Source of the DNA: Methylopila henanensis
GTDB taxonomy: Bacteria > Pseudomonadota > Alphaproteobacteria > Rhizobiales > Methylopilaceae
Assembly: GCF_042681025.1 (NCBI RefSeq)
Contig: NZ_JBHUER010000010.1
Span: 62,001 to 126,000 of the forward strand
Length of the DNA: 64,000 nt
Reading direction: 5' to 3'
Under the pieces are notes generated by a model. The model worked only from the letters and a program-made list of their open reading frames with translations. It was not told where the DNA came from and ran no database searches. Shown here one piece after another: positions 1-8,109 of this stretch. How positions within the stretch are numbered: the stretch's first letter is position 1; every line of letters starts with the position of its first letter. A program made the position numbers and the translations under genes.

Positions 1-1053
1 TGGCCCTACGCCGACATCCGCGCGCTCGCGAGTCCGCCGGGCCTGCTGCGGCTCACCCGCGAGGGCGGGCCGCCGCTCGCCCGCCTCGAACTGCGCGACG
101 CCGGCCTGATCGACGCGGTGCGCCGCCGCTCCGTCCGGATCGCCGAAAGGCAGGCGGAAGAGCGCGGCGGCGCGCGCCGGGTCGTGCTCTGGAGCTTCGC
201 GGCGGTGGCCTCGCTCGCGCTGTTCGCGGTGTTCGGCGTGCCCGCGCTCGCCGAACGGGTGACGCCGCTGCTGCCCTGGAGCGTGGACCAGCGCATGGGC
301 GCGGCCGCGGACGCGCAGATCCGCATGATCCTTCCGACCCGCGGCGGCTCCTTCGGCTGCGGCGACGGGGCGGAGGAGGCGCCGGGCCGGGCCGCGCTCG
401 ACAAGCTGGTCGGCCGTCTCTCGGACGCGGCGGGCCTTCCCGTGCCGATCGAGGTCACGGCGGTGCGCAGCGGCATCCCCAACGCCATCGCCCTGCCCGG
501 CGGCCGCATCTACCTGTTCGACGGCCTGATCCGCGAAGCCGAGAACGCCGATGAGATCGCCGGCGTGCTGGCGCACGAGATCGCGCATGTGGCGCACCGC
601 GACGGCGCCCGCCGCACCCTGCAGGCCGGCGGAACCTCGTTCCTGCTCGGCTTCGTGCTCGGCGACGTGACCGGCGGCGGCGCGGCGGTGTTCATGGCGC
701 GCACCCTGATCGACGCCTCCTACTCCCGCGACGCGGAAACCGCAGCGGATTCCTACGCCGTCGATCTGATGCGCCGGATCGGAGGCGACCCGCGCGGCCT
801 CGGGACGCTGCTGACGCGGCTCACCCAGGAGGAGAAGGAAGAAGAGGCGGAAGACGAGAAGAAGGGCGAGCCGGAGGCGCGCGACCGCCGCTCCGCGCTC
901 GATTATCTGGCGTCGCATCCCGCGACCGCCGAGCGGCGCAAGGCGATCGACGCCGCGGCGGGGCCAAAGCCCACGACGCCGCTGCTGGACGACGCCGCGT
1001 TCGCCGCGCTGAAGACGATCTGCGGCAAAGCCGCGCCGGCGGACGACGAATGA
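1..1053 (+). CDS. M48 family zinc metalloprotease, 5'-truncated
   Basis: Membrane-anchored M48 (HtpX/Oma1-type) endopeptidase, probably in envelope protein quality control. The reading frame is open from base 1, so the true start lies outside the window. The first ~40 codons read like the small PH-like N-terminal domain often found on these proteins. A single membrane helix follows (VVLWSFAAVASLALFAVF, about bases 180-235). The zinc site is HEIAHVAHRDG (about bases 574-606), with the likely third ligand Glu in YSRDAETAADSYA. The C-terminus is Glu/Lys rich. The stop overlaps the next start by 4 bases (ATGA), so the two are probably co-transcribed. The family assignment is firm; the substrate is unknown. 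Confidence 0.9.
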   Translation, partial: WPYADIRALASPPGLLRLTREGGPPLARLELRDAGLIDAVRRRSVRIAERQAEERGGARRVVLWSFAAVASLALFAVFGVPALAERVTPLLPWSVDQRMGAAADAQIRMILPTRGGSFGCGDGAEEAPGRAALDKLVGRLSDAAGLPVPIEVTAVRSGIPNAIALPGGRIYLFDGLIREAENADEIAGVLAHEIAHVAHRDGARRTLQAGGTSFLLGFVLGDVTGGGAAVFMARTLIDASYSRDAETAADSYAVDLMRRIGGDPRGLGTLLTRLTQEEKEEEAEDEKKGEPEARDRRSALDYLASHPATAERRKAIDAAAGPKPTTPLLDDAAFAALKTICGKAAPADDE

Positions 1054-1823
1054 ACCTGTTGCTCGACCTGAAGCCGCCGGTCCGACCGCGCTCGCGCGTC
1101 GCGCGCGCGGCGCTGACTCTGGCGCTGTTCGCCCTGACGGCCACCGCCTTCGCGCTGGTCGCGCTGCGCGCCGGGGCGGTCGAGCCGTTCGCGGGCTTCG
1201 TCGCGGTGCTCGCCGGGCTCGGCGTCGCGGCGCTCGCGGCGGTCGTCGGCGTGATCGGCGCGGTCATCGTCTGGCGCACCGGCGCGCGCGGCGGCGTGCG
1301 CGCGCTGTTCGCCATCGCGATCGCAGCCGCGCTGCTCGCCGGACCCGCCTATGTGGCCGGCCGCGCCTTCGGGAAACCGCAGGTCCCTGACGTCTCGACC
1401 GATCTCGCCGATCCCCCCGCCTTCACGCGCGCGCGCGTCGACCGCAAGCCCGGCGCGATCACGCCCGCGCAGGCCGAAGCGCAGAAGGCCGCCTATCCCG
1501 AGATCGCGCCGCTGCGCCTCGCCGTGCCGCCGGAGGACGCCGCGGGCCTCGTGATCGGCCTGATCGAGCAGCGCGGCTGGCGGCTGCTGGGGCCGACCTC
1601 CTACCCCCGAGGCGGCCCGACGCGGACCTCGTTCGAGGCGACGGCGCGCACGCCGGTTCTCGGGCTCTACGATGACGTCGCGATCCGCATCCGCCCGGAC
1701 GGCGACGACGGCGCGCGCGTCGACATGCGCTCCGCCGCCCGGATCGGCGCGGCCGATTTCGGCGCCGCCGCCGAGCGCGTCCGCAGCTTCCTCGCCGACC
1801 TCGCGGCCGCGGCCGCGCCTTAA
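1050..1823 (+). CDS. DUF1499 family membrane protein
   Basis: 257 residues. Three hydrophobic helices lie in the N-terminal ~110 residues (ALTLALFALTATAFALVAL, GFVAVLAGLGVAALAAVVGVIG, ALFAIAIAAALLAGPAYV). A soluble DUF1499 domain follows (about 120-257) with the typical start DLADPPAFTRAR and the segment SFEATARTPVLGLYDDVAIRI. The biochemical function of DUF1499 is unknown. The gene starts inside the stop codon of the M48 protease gene, suggesting a shared transcript and an envelope role. Its stop overlaps the stop of the convergent metallo-hydrolase gene. Confidence 0.85.
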   Translation: MNLLLDLKPPVRPRSRVARAALTLALFALTATAFALVALRAGAVEPFAGFVAVLAGLGVAALAAVVGVIGAVIVWRTGARGGVRALFAIAIAAALLAGPAYVAGRAFGKPQVPDVSTDLADPPAFTRARVDRKPGAITPAQAEAQKAAYPEIAPLRLAVPPEDAAGLVIGLIEQRGWRLLGPTSYPRGGPTRTSFEATARTPVLGLYDDVAIRIRPDGDDGARVDMRSAARIGAADFGAAAERVRSFLADLAAAAAP

Positions 1824-2731
1824 GCCGCGCGGTAAAGCCCCGAAAGCCGCGGCGGCCCGTCGGTGGCGGCGAGCCCGCGCGCGACCAGGTCCTCGAGATG
1901 GGCGAACACCGACAGGCCGGCGGCGCCGACGAGGCCGGGATCGAGCCCGCGATAGAGATCGGCGACGAGATCGGGGATGCGGCGCGGCCCCTCCTCCAGC
2001 CGCGCGCGGATCGCGGTCTCGCGCATCAGGCGGTGGCCGAGCAGATGGCGGGCGAACGCGCGCGCCTGGCGCAGCGCGGGCCCGTGGCCAGGAAGATAGA
2101 GCTCCTCCGGCCTGTCGATCAGCCTGCGGAGCGAGGCGACGTAAGGCCCCATCGCGCCGTCCGGGGGCGCCACGATCGAGGTCGACCACGCCATCACGTG
2201 GTCGCCGGGAAACAGCAGGCCGGCCTCCGGCAGCGCGAAGGCGAGATGGTTCGCGGTATGCCCGGGCGTCGCGACCGCCGTCAGCGTCCAGCCCGGCCCC
2301 GACACGGCCTCGCCGTCGGCGAGCTCCCGGTCCGGGCGGTAATCGGCGTCGGAGGAGGCGTCGAGCCGCGCGGCCTCGCCGTCGAGCGGCGCGCGGAACG
2401 GCCGGTGCGGCCCGGCGCCCACGACCTCCGCGCCGGTCGCGGCCTTCAGCGCCGCGAGCGCGCCCACATGGTCGAGATGGCTGTGGGTGACGACGATGGC
2501 CTCGACCGTCTCCCTGGTGGTCGCCGCCAGCAGCGCGGCCACATGCGCCTCCGACGCCGGGCCCGGATCGATGATCGCGACCCGCCCCTCGCCGACGATG
2601 TAGGAGTTGGTGCCGGTGAAGGTGAAGGGCGACGGGTTCGGCGCCAGCACGCGGCGCACTAGCGGCGCGACGCGCTGCGCCTCGCCCGCGACCGCGTCGC
2701 GCGCCCGGTCGAAGACCAGCTCCTCCGCCAT
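1820..2731 (-). CDS. MBL-fold metallo-hydrolase
   Basis: 303 residues from the chosen ATG at 2731, which is preceded by GAAAGGA at good spacing. A longer in-frame start at 2794 has no such site. Metallo-beta-lactamase core: THSHLDHVGAL (HxHxDH) holds the di-metal site, with further ligands in TPGHTANHLAF and LFPGDHVM and a late histidine in LPGHGPALRQARAF. The C-terminal ~80 residues form the helical domain seen in LACTB2-like and glyoxalase II-like hydrolases (IPDLVADLYRGL). It is probably a thioester or phosphodiester hydrolase; the substrate cannot be read from sequence. It is convergent with, and overlaps the end of, the DUF1499 gene. Confidence 0.85.
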   Translation of the reverse strand: MAEELVFDRARDAVAGEAQRVAPLVRRVLAPNPSPFTFTGTNSYIVGEGRVAIIDPGPASEAHVAALLAATTRETVEAIVVTHSHLDHVGALAALKAATGAEVVGAGPHRPFRAPLDGEAARLDASSDADYRPDRELADGEAVSGPGWTLTAVATPGHTANHLAFALPEAGLLFPGDHVMAWSTSIVAPPDGAMGPYVASLRRLIDRPEELYLPGHGPALRQARAFARHLLGHRLMRETAIRARLEEGPRRIPDLVADLYRGLDPGLVGAAGLSVFAHLEDLVARGLAATDGPPRLSGLYRAA

Positions 2732-2824
2732 CGCGTTCCTTTCGGATAAGCCCCTCGCCGGAGTTGCGGCCGCCCCGCGCTTCCGGCTATCCATCCCGCT
2801 CGCGTCGAGCGCTTAAGCGATCGT

Positions 2825-2899
2825 TGGGGCGTAGCCAAGCGGTAAGGCAGGGGATTTTGATTCCCCCATGCGGAGGTTCGAATCCTCCCGCCCCAGCCA
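2825..2899 (+). tRNA. tRNA-Gln (anticodon UUG)
   Basis: 75 nt including an encoded CCA. The 7-bp acceptor stem is TGGGGCG/CGCCCCA, and the D arm GCCAAGCGGTAAGGC is typical of tRNA-Gln. The anticodon stem GGGGA/TCCCC encloses the loop TTTTGAT, giving anticodon TTG. The T arm is GGAGGTTCGAATCCTCC, followed by discriminator G and CCA. It reads codons CAA/CAG. Confidence 0.97.
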
Positions 2900-2983
2900 G
2901 ATCCGAAAACGTTCGGCTGCGCAGACCGATGAAGTCAGAGCGCGCGGGATGACGCGGGATTTTTTTGCCGCGATCGGACCGCA

Positions 2984-3068
2984 ATCTCTGAACTTGTAGG
3001 CTAAGGCCGGCGAATTCCAGAGGGCCGCCTGAGTTGCCGCTAGACCTCGATCTCTGAACTTATAGGCT
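2984..3068. repeat. 19-bp direct repeat pair, 66-bp period
   Basis: Copy 1 at 2984-3002 is ATCTCTGAACTTGTAGGCT. Copy 2 at 3050-3068 is ATCTCTGAACTTATAGGCT. They differ at one base. They are AT-richer than the surroundings and lie directly downstream of the tRNA gene. Their origin is unknown; remnants of an extragenic repeat family are possible. Confidence 0.75.
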
Positions 3069-3397
3069 CGCTCGGCGGCTATCCCTCTGTCATCGCCTGG
3101 GATAGTCACGGCGGCGGCCCGGCAAATCCTGGGCGCGCGCGACGGAGACAAGGGCGGTACGCCGGGATTTTTGCGCAGGCTGCAGCCGCGCCAGCCGGTG
3201 ACGCGCACGGCCGTTCGCCATCCCGGCCGCGACGGTCATGCGGGCGCCGGAGCGCGATGACCACGACGGCTTTCGCGCCCGCCGCCCGGAGCGGGCTACG
3301 GCGGGCGCCGTCGGAACGAAGGAAAGGCCGTCCAAGACAATCTTCTCTGCCTCCCGCTCGCGCCAGGGTCTCGGCGACCGGGAGCGGGGCGCGGCTT

Positions 3398-3428
3398 GTG
3401 CGCGGCGGAGACCATGTCCGCCGCGCAC
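3398..3428 (-). terminator. 12-bp perfect hairpin downstream of the molybdoenzyme operon
   Basis: Arms GTGCGCGGCGGA (3398-3409) and TCCGCCGCGCAC (3417-3428) pair perfectly around a 7-nt loop. It begins 38 bases past the stop of the molybdopterin subunit on the minus strand. There is no T-tract, so termination is inferred from position and stability. Confidence 0.5.
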
Positions 3429-3465
3429 GTCATGACGACCGCTTTCGCGCCCCGACCCCTCCCGC

Positions 3466-5718
3466 TCAGGCTCCCGACAGCTTGGTGTTCGCCATCGGCA
3501 GGCTGCGCACGCGCTGGCCGCTGAGCGCCGCGAGCGCGTTGGCGACCGCGGGCGGCACGCCCGGCAGGCCCGGCTCGCCGATGCCGCCCATCGGCTCGCC
3601 GCTCTCGACGATCGTGACGTGAACCTCCGGCATGTGGTCGCGCGACAGAATGCGGTAGGCGTCGTAGTTCTTCGCCTGCCGCTCGCCGTTCTTGTAGACG
3701 ATCTGCTCGAACAGCGCCGACGACAGGCCGAGCGCGGCGGCCGACTCCACCTGCGCCTTCACGATCGCCGGATTGACGATCGAGCCGGGATCGATGGCGA
3801 TCCACAGCTGGTGGACCTTGGCCTCGCCGCCCGCGATGGAGACCTCCGCGATGGTCGCGGTCTCCGAACCGAAGGGCGAGGCCATCGCCACGCCGCGGGC
3901 GCGCTTGCCGCCATCGGCGTCATACGGCCCGCGCTTCCAGCCGCCGGAAAGCTCCGCCACCGCCTTCAGAAGGTTCAGGTGGCGCGGCTTGTCCTTCAGC
4001 AGCGCCAGCCGCAGCTCGAACGGGTCCTTACCGCCCGCTTCGGCGATCTCGTCGAAGAAGCTCTCGTAGAAGAAGTCGTTCATCGAGTGCCCGACCGACC
4101 GCCAGAAGGCGATGTTCACGGGATGCGCGATCTTCAGGAACTCCATCTTCCGGTTCGGGATGGCGTAGGGCTTCTCGACGATGCCTTCGACGGCGGAGGA
4201 ATCCACCGGGTTCTTGAAGATCGCCCCGAACCAGCGCGCGATCGGGCCTTCGCCGACGGTCTTCACCTCGATCGCGGTCGGCCGCCCGGAGGCGTCGAGC
4301 GCGGCGCGGAAGCGGCTGAAGCTCAGGGGCCGCACCGCGTCGTTCAGGAACTCCTCTTCGCGCGACCACAGCACCTTCACCGGCTTGCCCGTCGCCTTGG
4401 CGAGCAGGATCGCCTGCGGGAACGGGTTCGAGGGCCCGTAGGCGAAGTGCCGGCCGAAGAAGCCGCCGAGCAGCGGCGAATGGATCTTCACCTGCTCGGG
4501 GGCGATCCCGGCGGTCTTGGCGGCGATCGCCTGGAACAGCTCCGGCATCTGGTTCGGGACCCAGAGGTCGAGCGCGCCGTCGGGGTTGAAGCGGGCGATG
4601 CTCGACGGCGGCTCGAGCTGCGCGTGGGCGAGATAGGGCGCGTCGTACTCAGCCTCGATCACCTTGGCGGCCTTGGCGAAGGCGGCGTCGGCGTCGCCTT
4701 CCGTCTCGGACGGCAGTCCCTTCTCCTTCGCGCCCTTCAGCGTGGCGAGCAGGCCCTCGGACGAGAAGCTCGAGGACATGGCGTCGAGCCCGTCCTTCGG
4801 CGGCTCGGACCAGCGCACCTTCAGCGCCTCGACCGCCTTGCGCGCGCGCCACCAGCTGTCGGCCGCGACCGCCACCGCGCTCGGGAGCTTGTGCACCGAA
4901 TGCACGCCCGGCATCGCCTTGACCTCGGCCTCGTTGTCGAGCGCTTCAGGCTCCGTGCCGAACACCGGCGCGTGGGTCACGGCGGCGTAAAGCATGCCGT
5001 CGACCTTCTGGTCGATGGCGTAGACCGCCTTTCCGGTCGACTTGTCGCGCACGTCGAGCCGGGCGACCGGCTTGCGGATGTAGCGGAAGGTCGCCGGGTC
5101 GCGGAGGGGGACCTCCTCCTTCGGCTGCAGCAGCAGCGCCTCGGCGGCGAGCTCGCCGTAGCTCAGCGAGCGGCCGGAGGCGGCGTGCACCACCTTGCCG
5201 TCCTCGGTCGTAAGCTCGCTGTCCTGAACCTTGAGGCGGCCGGCCGCGGCGCGGATCAGCATCTCGCGCGCGGTGGCGCCGAGCCGGCGCATGGCCGCGT
5301 AGCTCGACCGGACCGAGAAGCTGCCGCCCGTCATCCGGAGACCGTTGACCAGCGCGTAATCGGGGCCGGGCGGCGCGCATTCCACCTCGAAGCGCGCGGG
5401 ATCGACGTCGAGCTCCTCGCCGACGATCTGGGCCATGGCGGTGTTGATGCCCTGCCCGCCCTCGATGAAGGCGCTGAGCAGCTTCACCGAGCCGTCGGGG
5501 CGGAGTTCGAGGAAGGCGGGCACCCGCGTGCCGGGCTTGGGCGCGATCGCCCCCGCCCCTTCGGCCTGCGCCAGGGCGCGGCGATGGGGCAGCGCGACCG
5601 CCAGCACCAGCGCGCCGGAGGCGACGCCGAGGAAGCGACGGCGAGAGAGGTTCGCGACGCCCTCGTCCGGAACGAGAGGCGCGGCGGACGAGACGTCGAG
5701 CGGCGAGAGATCGTTCAT
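3466..5718 (-). CDS. Xanthine dehydrogenase-family molybdopterin-binding subunit (IorB-like), Tat-exported
   Basis: Large catalytic subunit of a molybdenum hydroxylase that oxidises aldehydes or N-heterocycles using water-derived oxygen. 750 residues. The N-terminus carries a twin-arginine signal (LSRRRFLGVASGALVLAVAL), as in IorB-type single-chain large subunits, so the mature enzyme should be periplasmic. Visible motifs are GGFFGRHF in the cofactor-binding region and GGIGEPGLPGVPPAVANAL near the C-terminus, which supplies the catalytic Glu of the family. It follows the [2Fe-2S] subunit gene by 13 bases in the same direction. No FAD subunit, XdhC-type chaperone or cytochrome c gene is adjacent, so the electron acceptor is not encoded here. 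Substrate is unknown; isoquinoline oxidoreductase or aldehyde dehydrogenase are the nearest family names. Confidence 0.9.
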   Translation of the reverse strand: MNDLSPLDVSSAAPLVPDEGVANLSRRRFLGVASGALVLAVALPHRRALAQAEGAGAIAPKPGTRVPAFLELRPDGSVKLLSAFIEGGQGINTAMAQIVGEELDVDPARFEVECAPPGPDYALVNGLRMTGGSFSVRSSYAAMRRLGATAREMLIRAAAGRLKVQDSELTTEDGKVVHAASGRSLSYGELAAEALLLQPKEEVPLRDPATFRYIRKPVARLDVRDKSTGKAVYAIDQKVDGMLYAAVTHAPVFGTEPEALDNEAEVKAMPGVHSVHKLPSAVAVAADSWWRARKAVEALKVRWSEPPKDGLDAMSSSFSSEGLLATLKGAKEKGLPSETEGDADAAFAKAAKVIEAEYDAPYLAHAQLEPPSSIARFNPDGALDLWVPNQMPELFQAIAAKTAGIAPEQVKIHSPLLGGFFGRHFAYGPSNPFPQAILLAKATGKPVKVLWSREEEFLNDAVRPLSFSRFRAALDASGRPTAIEVKTVGEGPIARWFGAIFKNPVDSSAVEGIVEKPYAIPNRKMEFLKIAHPVNIAFWRSVGHSMNDFFYESFFDEIAEAGGKDPFELRLALLKDKPRHLNLLKAVAELSGGWKRGPYDADGGKRARGVAMASPFGSETATIAEVSIAGGEAKVHQLWIAIDPGSIVNPAIVKAQVESAAALGLSSALFEQIVYKNGERQAKNYDAYRILSRDHMPEVHVTIVESGEPMGGIGEPGLPGVPPAVANALAALSGQRVRSLPMANTKLSGA

Positions 5719-5731
5719 CGAAGCCTCCCGA

Positions 5732-6178
5732 TCAGGCCGCGGCGCGCCGGACGGCGCTCGCGATGTGATTGTAGGTGCCGCAGCGGCAGAGGTTGGTCAT
5801 CGCGTCGGCGATGTCCTGGTCGGAGGGCTTGGGCGTCTCCTTCAGCAGCGCCGTCGCGGCCATCACCTGGCCGGACTGGCAGTAGCCGCATTGCGGCACC
5901 TGCGCCTCGACCCAGGCCTCCACCACCTTGCGGCCGACCTCGTCCTGCTCGATCGCCTCGATGGTCGTGACCTTGGAGTCGCCGACGGCTTCGACCGGGA
6001 ACTGGCAGGAGCGCATCGCGGCGCCGTCCACTATGACCGTGCAGGCGCCGCACTGGGCGATGCCGCAGCCGTATTTCGTGCCCGTCATGCCGAGCGTGTC
6101 GCGCAGCACCCAGAGCAGCGGCGTGCCGGCCTCGACATCCGCCTGACGCTTCTCACCGTTGACGTCGATCTCGTACAT
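5732..6178 (-). CDS. [2Fe-2S] subunit of the molybdenum hydroxylase (IorA/CoxS-like)
   Basis: 148 residues from the ATG at 6178, chosen because GGAGGG sits just upstream. Longer in-frame starts exist at 6190, 6238 and 6268 but add only non-homologous sequence. Two clusters are visible: plant-type CGIAQCGACTVIV with a downstream Cys (AAMRSCQFP), and the C-terminal CGYCQSGQ...CRCGTYN. It carries electrons from the molybdopterin subunit. It has no signal peptide, so it is probably co-exported with the Tat-bearing large subunit (inference). It is first in the operon, divergent from the GlxA-type regulator. Confidence 0.92.
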   Translation of the reverse strand: MYEIDVNGEKRQADVEAGTPLLWVLRDTLGMTGTKYGCGIAQCGACTVIVDGAAMRSCQFPVEAVGDSKVTTIEAIEQDEVGRKVVEAWVEAQVPQCGYCQSGQVMAATALLKETPKPSDQDIADAMTNLCRCGTYNHIASAVRRAAA

Positions 6179-6355
6179 GGCTCCCTCCATCTGAGGATCA
6201 GATCGAAGGCGCGCCGGCGCCAGAGAGACGGCCTTCATCAAGGACGCGCCCACGCCGACGACCGCCATGACGCCGCCTTCGTCGCCCTGGTTGACCGCCT
6301 CAGTTTAGAAGCGTAGCAAAATGGCCCAAATGTCATTTTTCCGGCTTTTCCAGAC

Positions 6356-7300
6356 ATGAACCGCAGGATCGGCGTCGTCATCTTTCCGGGCTTTCAGGCC
6401 CTCGACCTCGCGGTCGGGACCGTGTTCGAGCTCGCCAACGAGGCCGTGGACGCTCCGGTCTACGCCATCGAGGTCGTCTCGGAGCGCGGCGGCCTGGTCC
6501 GGAGCTCCTTCGGAGCGAAGGTGGACAGCCGGCCGTTCGGCGCGGCGGATTTCGACACCCTGTTCGTCTGCGGGACGAGCGCCGTGTTCGAGGACTCGCC
6601 CGGGTTGGTCGCCTTCGTGCGGCGCGCGGCGAAGGTCAGCCGCCGGGTGGCGGCGATCTGCACCGGGGCCTTCGTCGCGGCCGAAGCCGGCCTGCTCGAC
6701 GGCCGTCGCGCGACCACGCATTGGGCCAAGGCGCGCGAGCTGCAGCGCCGCTTTCCCGCCGTGCGGGTGGAGGAGGACCGCATCTTCATCGAGGACCACG
6801 GCGTCTGGACGTCCGCCGGCATGACCGCCTGCATCGACCTCGCGCTCGCGATCGTCGAGGTGGACCTCGGCGCCGAGGTCGCCCGCGACATCGCCAGGCG
6901 CATGGTGATGTACCACCTGCGCACCGGCGGGCAGTCGCAGTATTCGGCGATGCTGGAGATGCGGCCCTCCTCCGACCGCATCCAGCGCGCGCTGGCCTTC
7001 GCGCGGGAGAACCTGCGGCTGGAGCTCTCCGTCGAGCGGCTGGCCGAGACGGCGAACCTCAGTCCGCGTCAGTTCAGCCGGGCGTTCCGCGCGGAGACCG
7101 GGCAGTCGCCGGCCAAGGCGATCGAGACGCTGCGGGTCGAGGCGGCGCGGCGGCTGATCGAGGAAGGCCGGCTGCCCAACGACGAGATCGCGCGTGAGAC
7201 CGGCTTCGCCGACCCCGACCGCATGCGGCGCGCCTTCCTGCGAACGCTCGGCCAGCCTCCCCAGGCCGTCCGCCGGAGCGCGCGACTGGCGGCCGCGTGA
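6356..7300 (+). CDS. GlxA-family transcriptional regulator (DJ-1/PfpI + AraC domains)
   Basis: 314 residues. An N-terminal DJ-1/PfpI-like ligand domain (about 1-185, with AICTGAFVAAEAGLLDGRRA and the nucleophile-elbow Cys) is followed by a C-terminal AraC helix-turn-helix pair (about 215-305; FSRAFRAETGQSPAKAIE). It is transcribed away from the molybdenum hydroxylase operon with 177 bases between starts, so it is the likely regulator of that operon (inference from divergence). The inducer is unknown. Confidence 0.9.
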   Translation: MNRRIGVVIFPGFQALDLAVGTVFELANEAVDAPVYAIEVVSERGGLVRSSFGAKVDSRPFGAADFDTLFVCGTSAVFEDSPGLVAFVRRAAKVSRRVAAICTGAFVAAEAGLLDGRRATTHWAKARELQRRFPAVRVEEDRIFIEDHGVWTSAGMTACIDLALAIVEVDLGAEVARDIARRMVMYHLRTGGQSQYSAMLEMRPSSDRIQRALAFARENLRLELSVERLAETANLSPRQFSRAFRAETGQSPAKAIETLRVEAARRLIEEGRLPNDEIARETGFADPDRMRRAFLRTLGQPPQAVRRSARLAAA

Positions 7301-7410
7301 GCCCTCGTAGCGAGGACGCAGCGGCGCTTCGCCAGCGCGCCGGCGGCGGAGGTCAGGCGGCACGAAGCGATCAAACGCCCGCCTGCAAAGGTCCGCTCAT
7401 TCAGAACGAA

Positions 7411-7436
7411 AAAGCCCGCCTGTGAAGGCGGGCTTT
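7411..7436 (-). terminator. Intrinsic terminator of the 52-residue gene (possibly bidirectional)
   Basis: The stem AAAGCCCGCC / GGCGGGCTTT (10 bp) has loop TGTGAA. On the minus strand it is followed by TTTTTCGTTC, a classical T-tract, 20 bases after the small gene's stop. It can also end the GlxA-type gene, which stops ~110 bases upstream on the plus strand. Confidence 0.85.
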
Positions 7437-7456
7437 CGTGATCTGGACGATTGCGG

Positions 7457-7615
7457 TCAGCCGATCATCTCGATGATGATCTCGCGCATTTCCGCGCGTG
7501 AGATCGCGCTTGGCTCGGGCTTCCAGGCTTTGGTCGCCCTGGAGGTCGTCGGCGTGCGAATCTGATGGGGCGCCGGCCGCGCTGCTGCGGGCCGGGCGAT
7601 GGCGTGCTTCTTCAT
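7457..7615 (-). CDS. Small basic protein of unknown function, 52 aa
   Basis: I do not recognise this family. The frame runs from ATG 7615 (AAGGAAAAT upstream as ribosome site) to TGA at 7457. The product starts MKKHAIARPAAARPAPHQ, is rich in Ala/Pro/Arg/Lys, and ends with an acidic-hydrophobic helix (SRAEMREIIIEMIG). It is followed 20 bases later by a strong T-tract terminator, which is the best evidence that it is a real transcribed unit. There are no cysteines, membrane helix or signal peptide. Confidence 0.55.
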   Translation of the reverse strand: MKKHAIARPAAARPAPHQIRTPTTSRATKAWKPEPSAISRAEMREIIIEMIG

Positions 7616-8109
7616 ATTTTCCTTGTGGCCTCACGGGATTTCGCAGTCGCAAGACTGCGCGCGTGAGCCGTCGATGTAAAAGTGTCGGGAACCAAACGGC
7701 CATGGCGCGCTCGATATCGGCGCTGTCGCAGGCCTTTCGGTGACCGTCATATAGATAGCCATCAAGGCTGTTTGAAGGCCTGCGCCAGACGGCGACGCCG
7801 CGCGGCCTGTCGCCGACAGGTCGACGAAGCGGCCGGTCGCCATCATCGCCGCCGTTCTACCCGACATCACTACGTCAATCAGCGGCGGGCATGGCCGCCG
7901 GCGACGGGATGCTCGCCCGCGCCAGCTCACGAGCACGTGACTCAAATATCCGCATGGTTGTCGACGTTCCCGCGTGTCAGTCGTCGAACGTCGTGATCAA
8001 GGATTGAAGCAGATCATGAATGACCATTCATGTCGACGTTCGTACTTTCGCCTTTGAACGCCCCCGCTGCTCAACGCGAACTTCGTGCGTCTTTCCTGGA
8101 GTACTAGAA
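7616..8109. other. Intergenic region with operator-like palindrome
   Basis: 494 bases between the small minus-strand gene and the Spy-like gene. Apart from the 18-bp palindrome at 8015-8032 and a repeated TGTCGACGTTC (about 7959 and 8031), I see no gene or RNA. Confidence 0.5.
8015..8032. promoter_or_regulatory. 18-bp palindrome, TetR-type operator candidate
   Basis: CATGAATG-AC-CATTCATG is a perfect inverted repeat 78 bases before the chosen start of the Spy-like gene. The TGAAT-N4-ATTCA architecture resembles TetR-family operators. The only nearby in-frame ATG (8020) lies inside it, which argues that this ATG is not the translation start. The cognate regulator is not in the window. Confidence 0.5.

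Larger units (their letters stand above)
2900..3465. other. Non-coding interval after tRNA-Gln with degenerate repeats
   Basis: 566 bases with no convincing gene on either strand. It contains a 19-bp direct repeat (2984-3002 and 3050-3068). It also has a second imperfect pair sharing GCTTTCGCGCCC (3256-3281 and about 3430-3453), and a 12-bp perfect hairpin near its right end (3398-3428). There is no copy of the tRNA 3' end that would mark an integrated element. Confidence 0.6.

Noticed and set aside
2825..3465. Genomic island integrated at tRNA-Gln
   Set aside because: No integrase, no second copy of the tRNA 3' end, and flanking genes are ordinary chromosomal genes.
3619..5970. 783-codon open frame on the plus strand
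   Set aside because: It is antisense to the molybdopterin subunit. In high-GC DNA the opposite frame stays open by codon bias. The translation is Arg/Asp/Leu low-complexity with no family pattern.
8020..8109. ATG start for the Spy-like protein at 8020
   Set aside because: It lies inside an 18-bp palindrome, lacks a ribosome site and would put 30 non-signal residues before the export signal.
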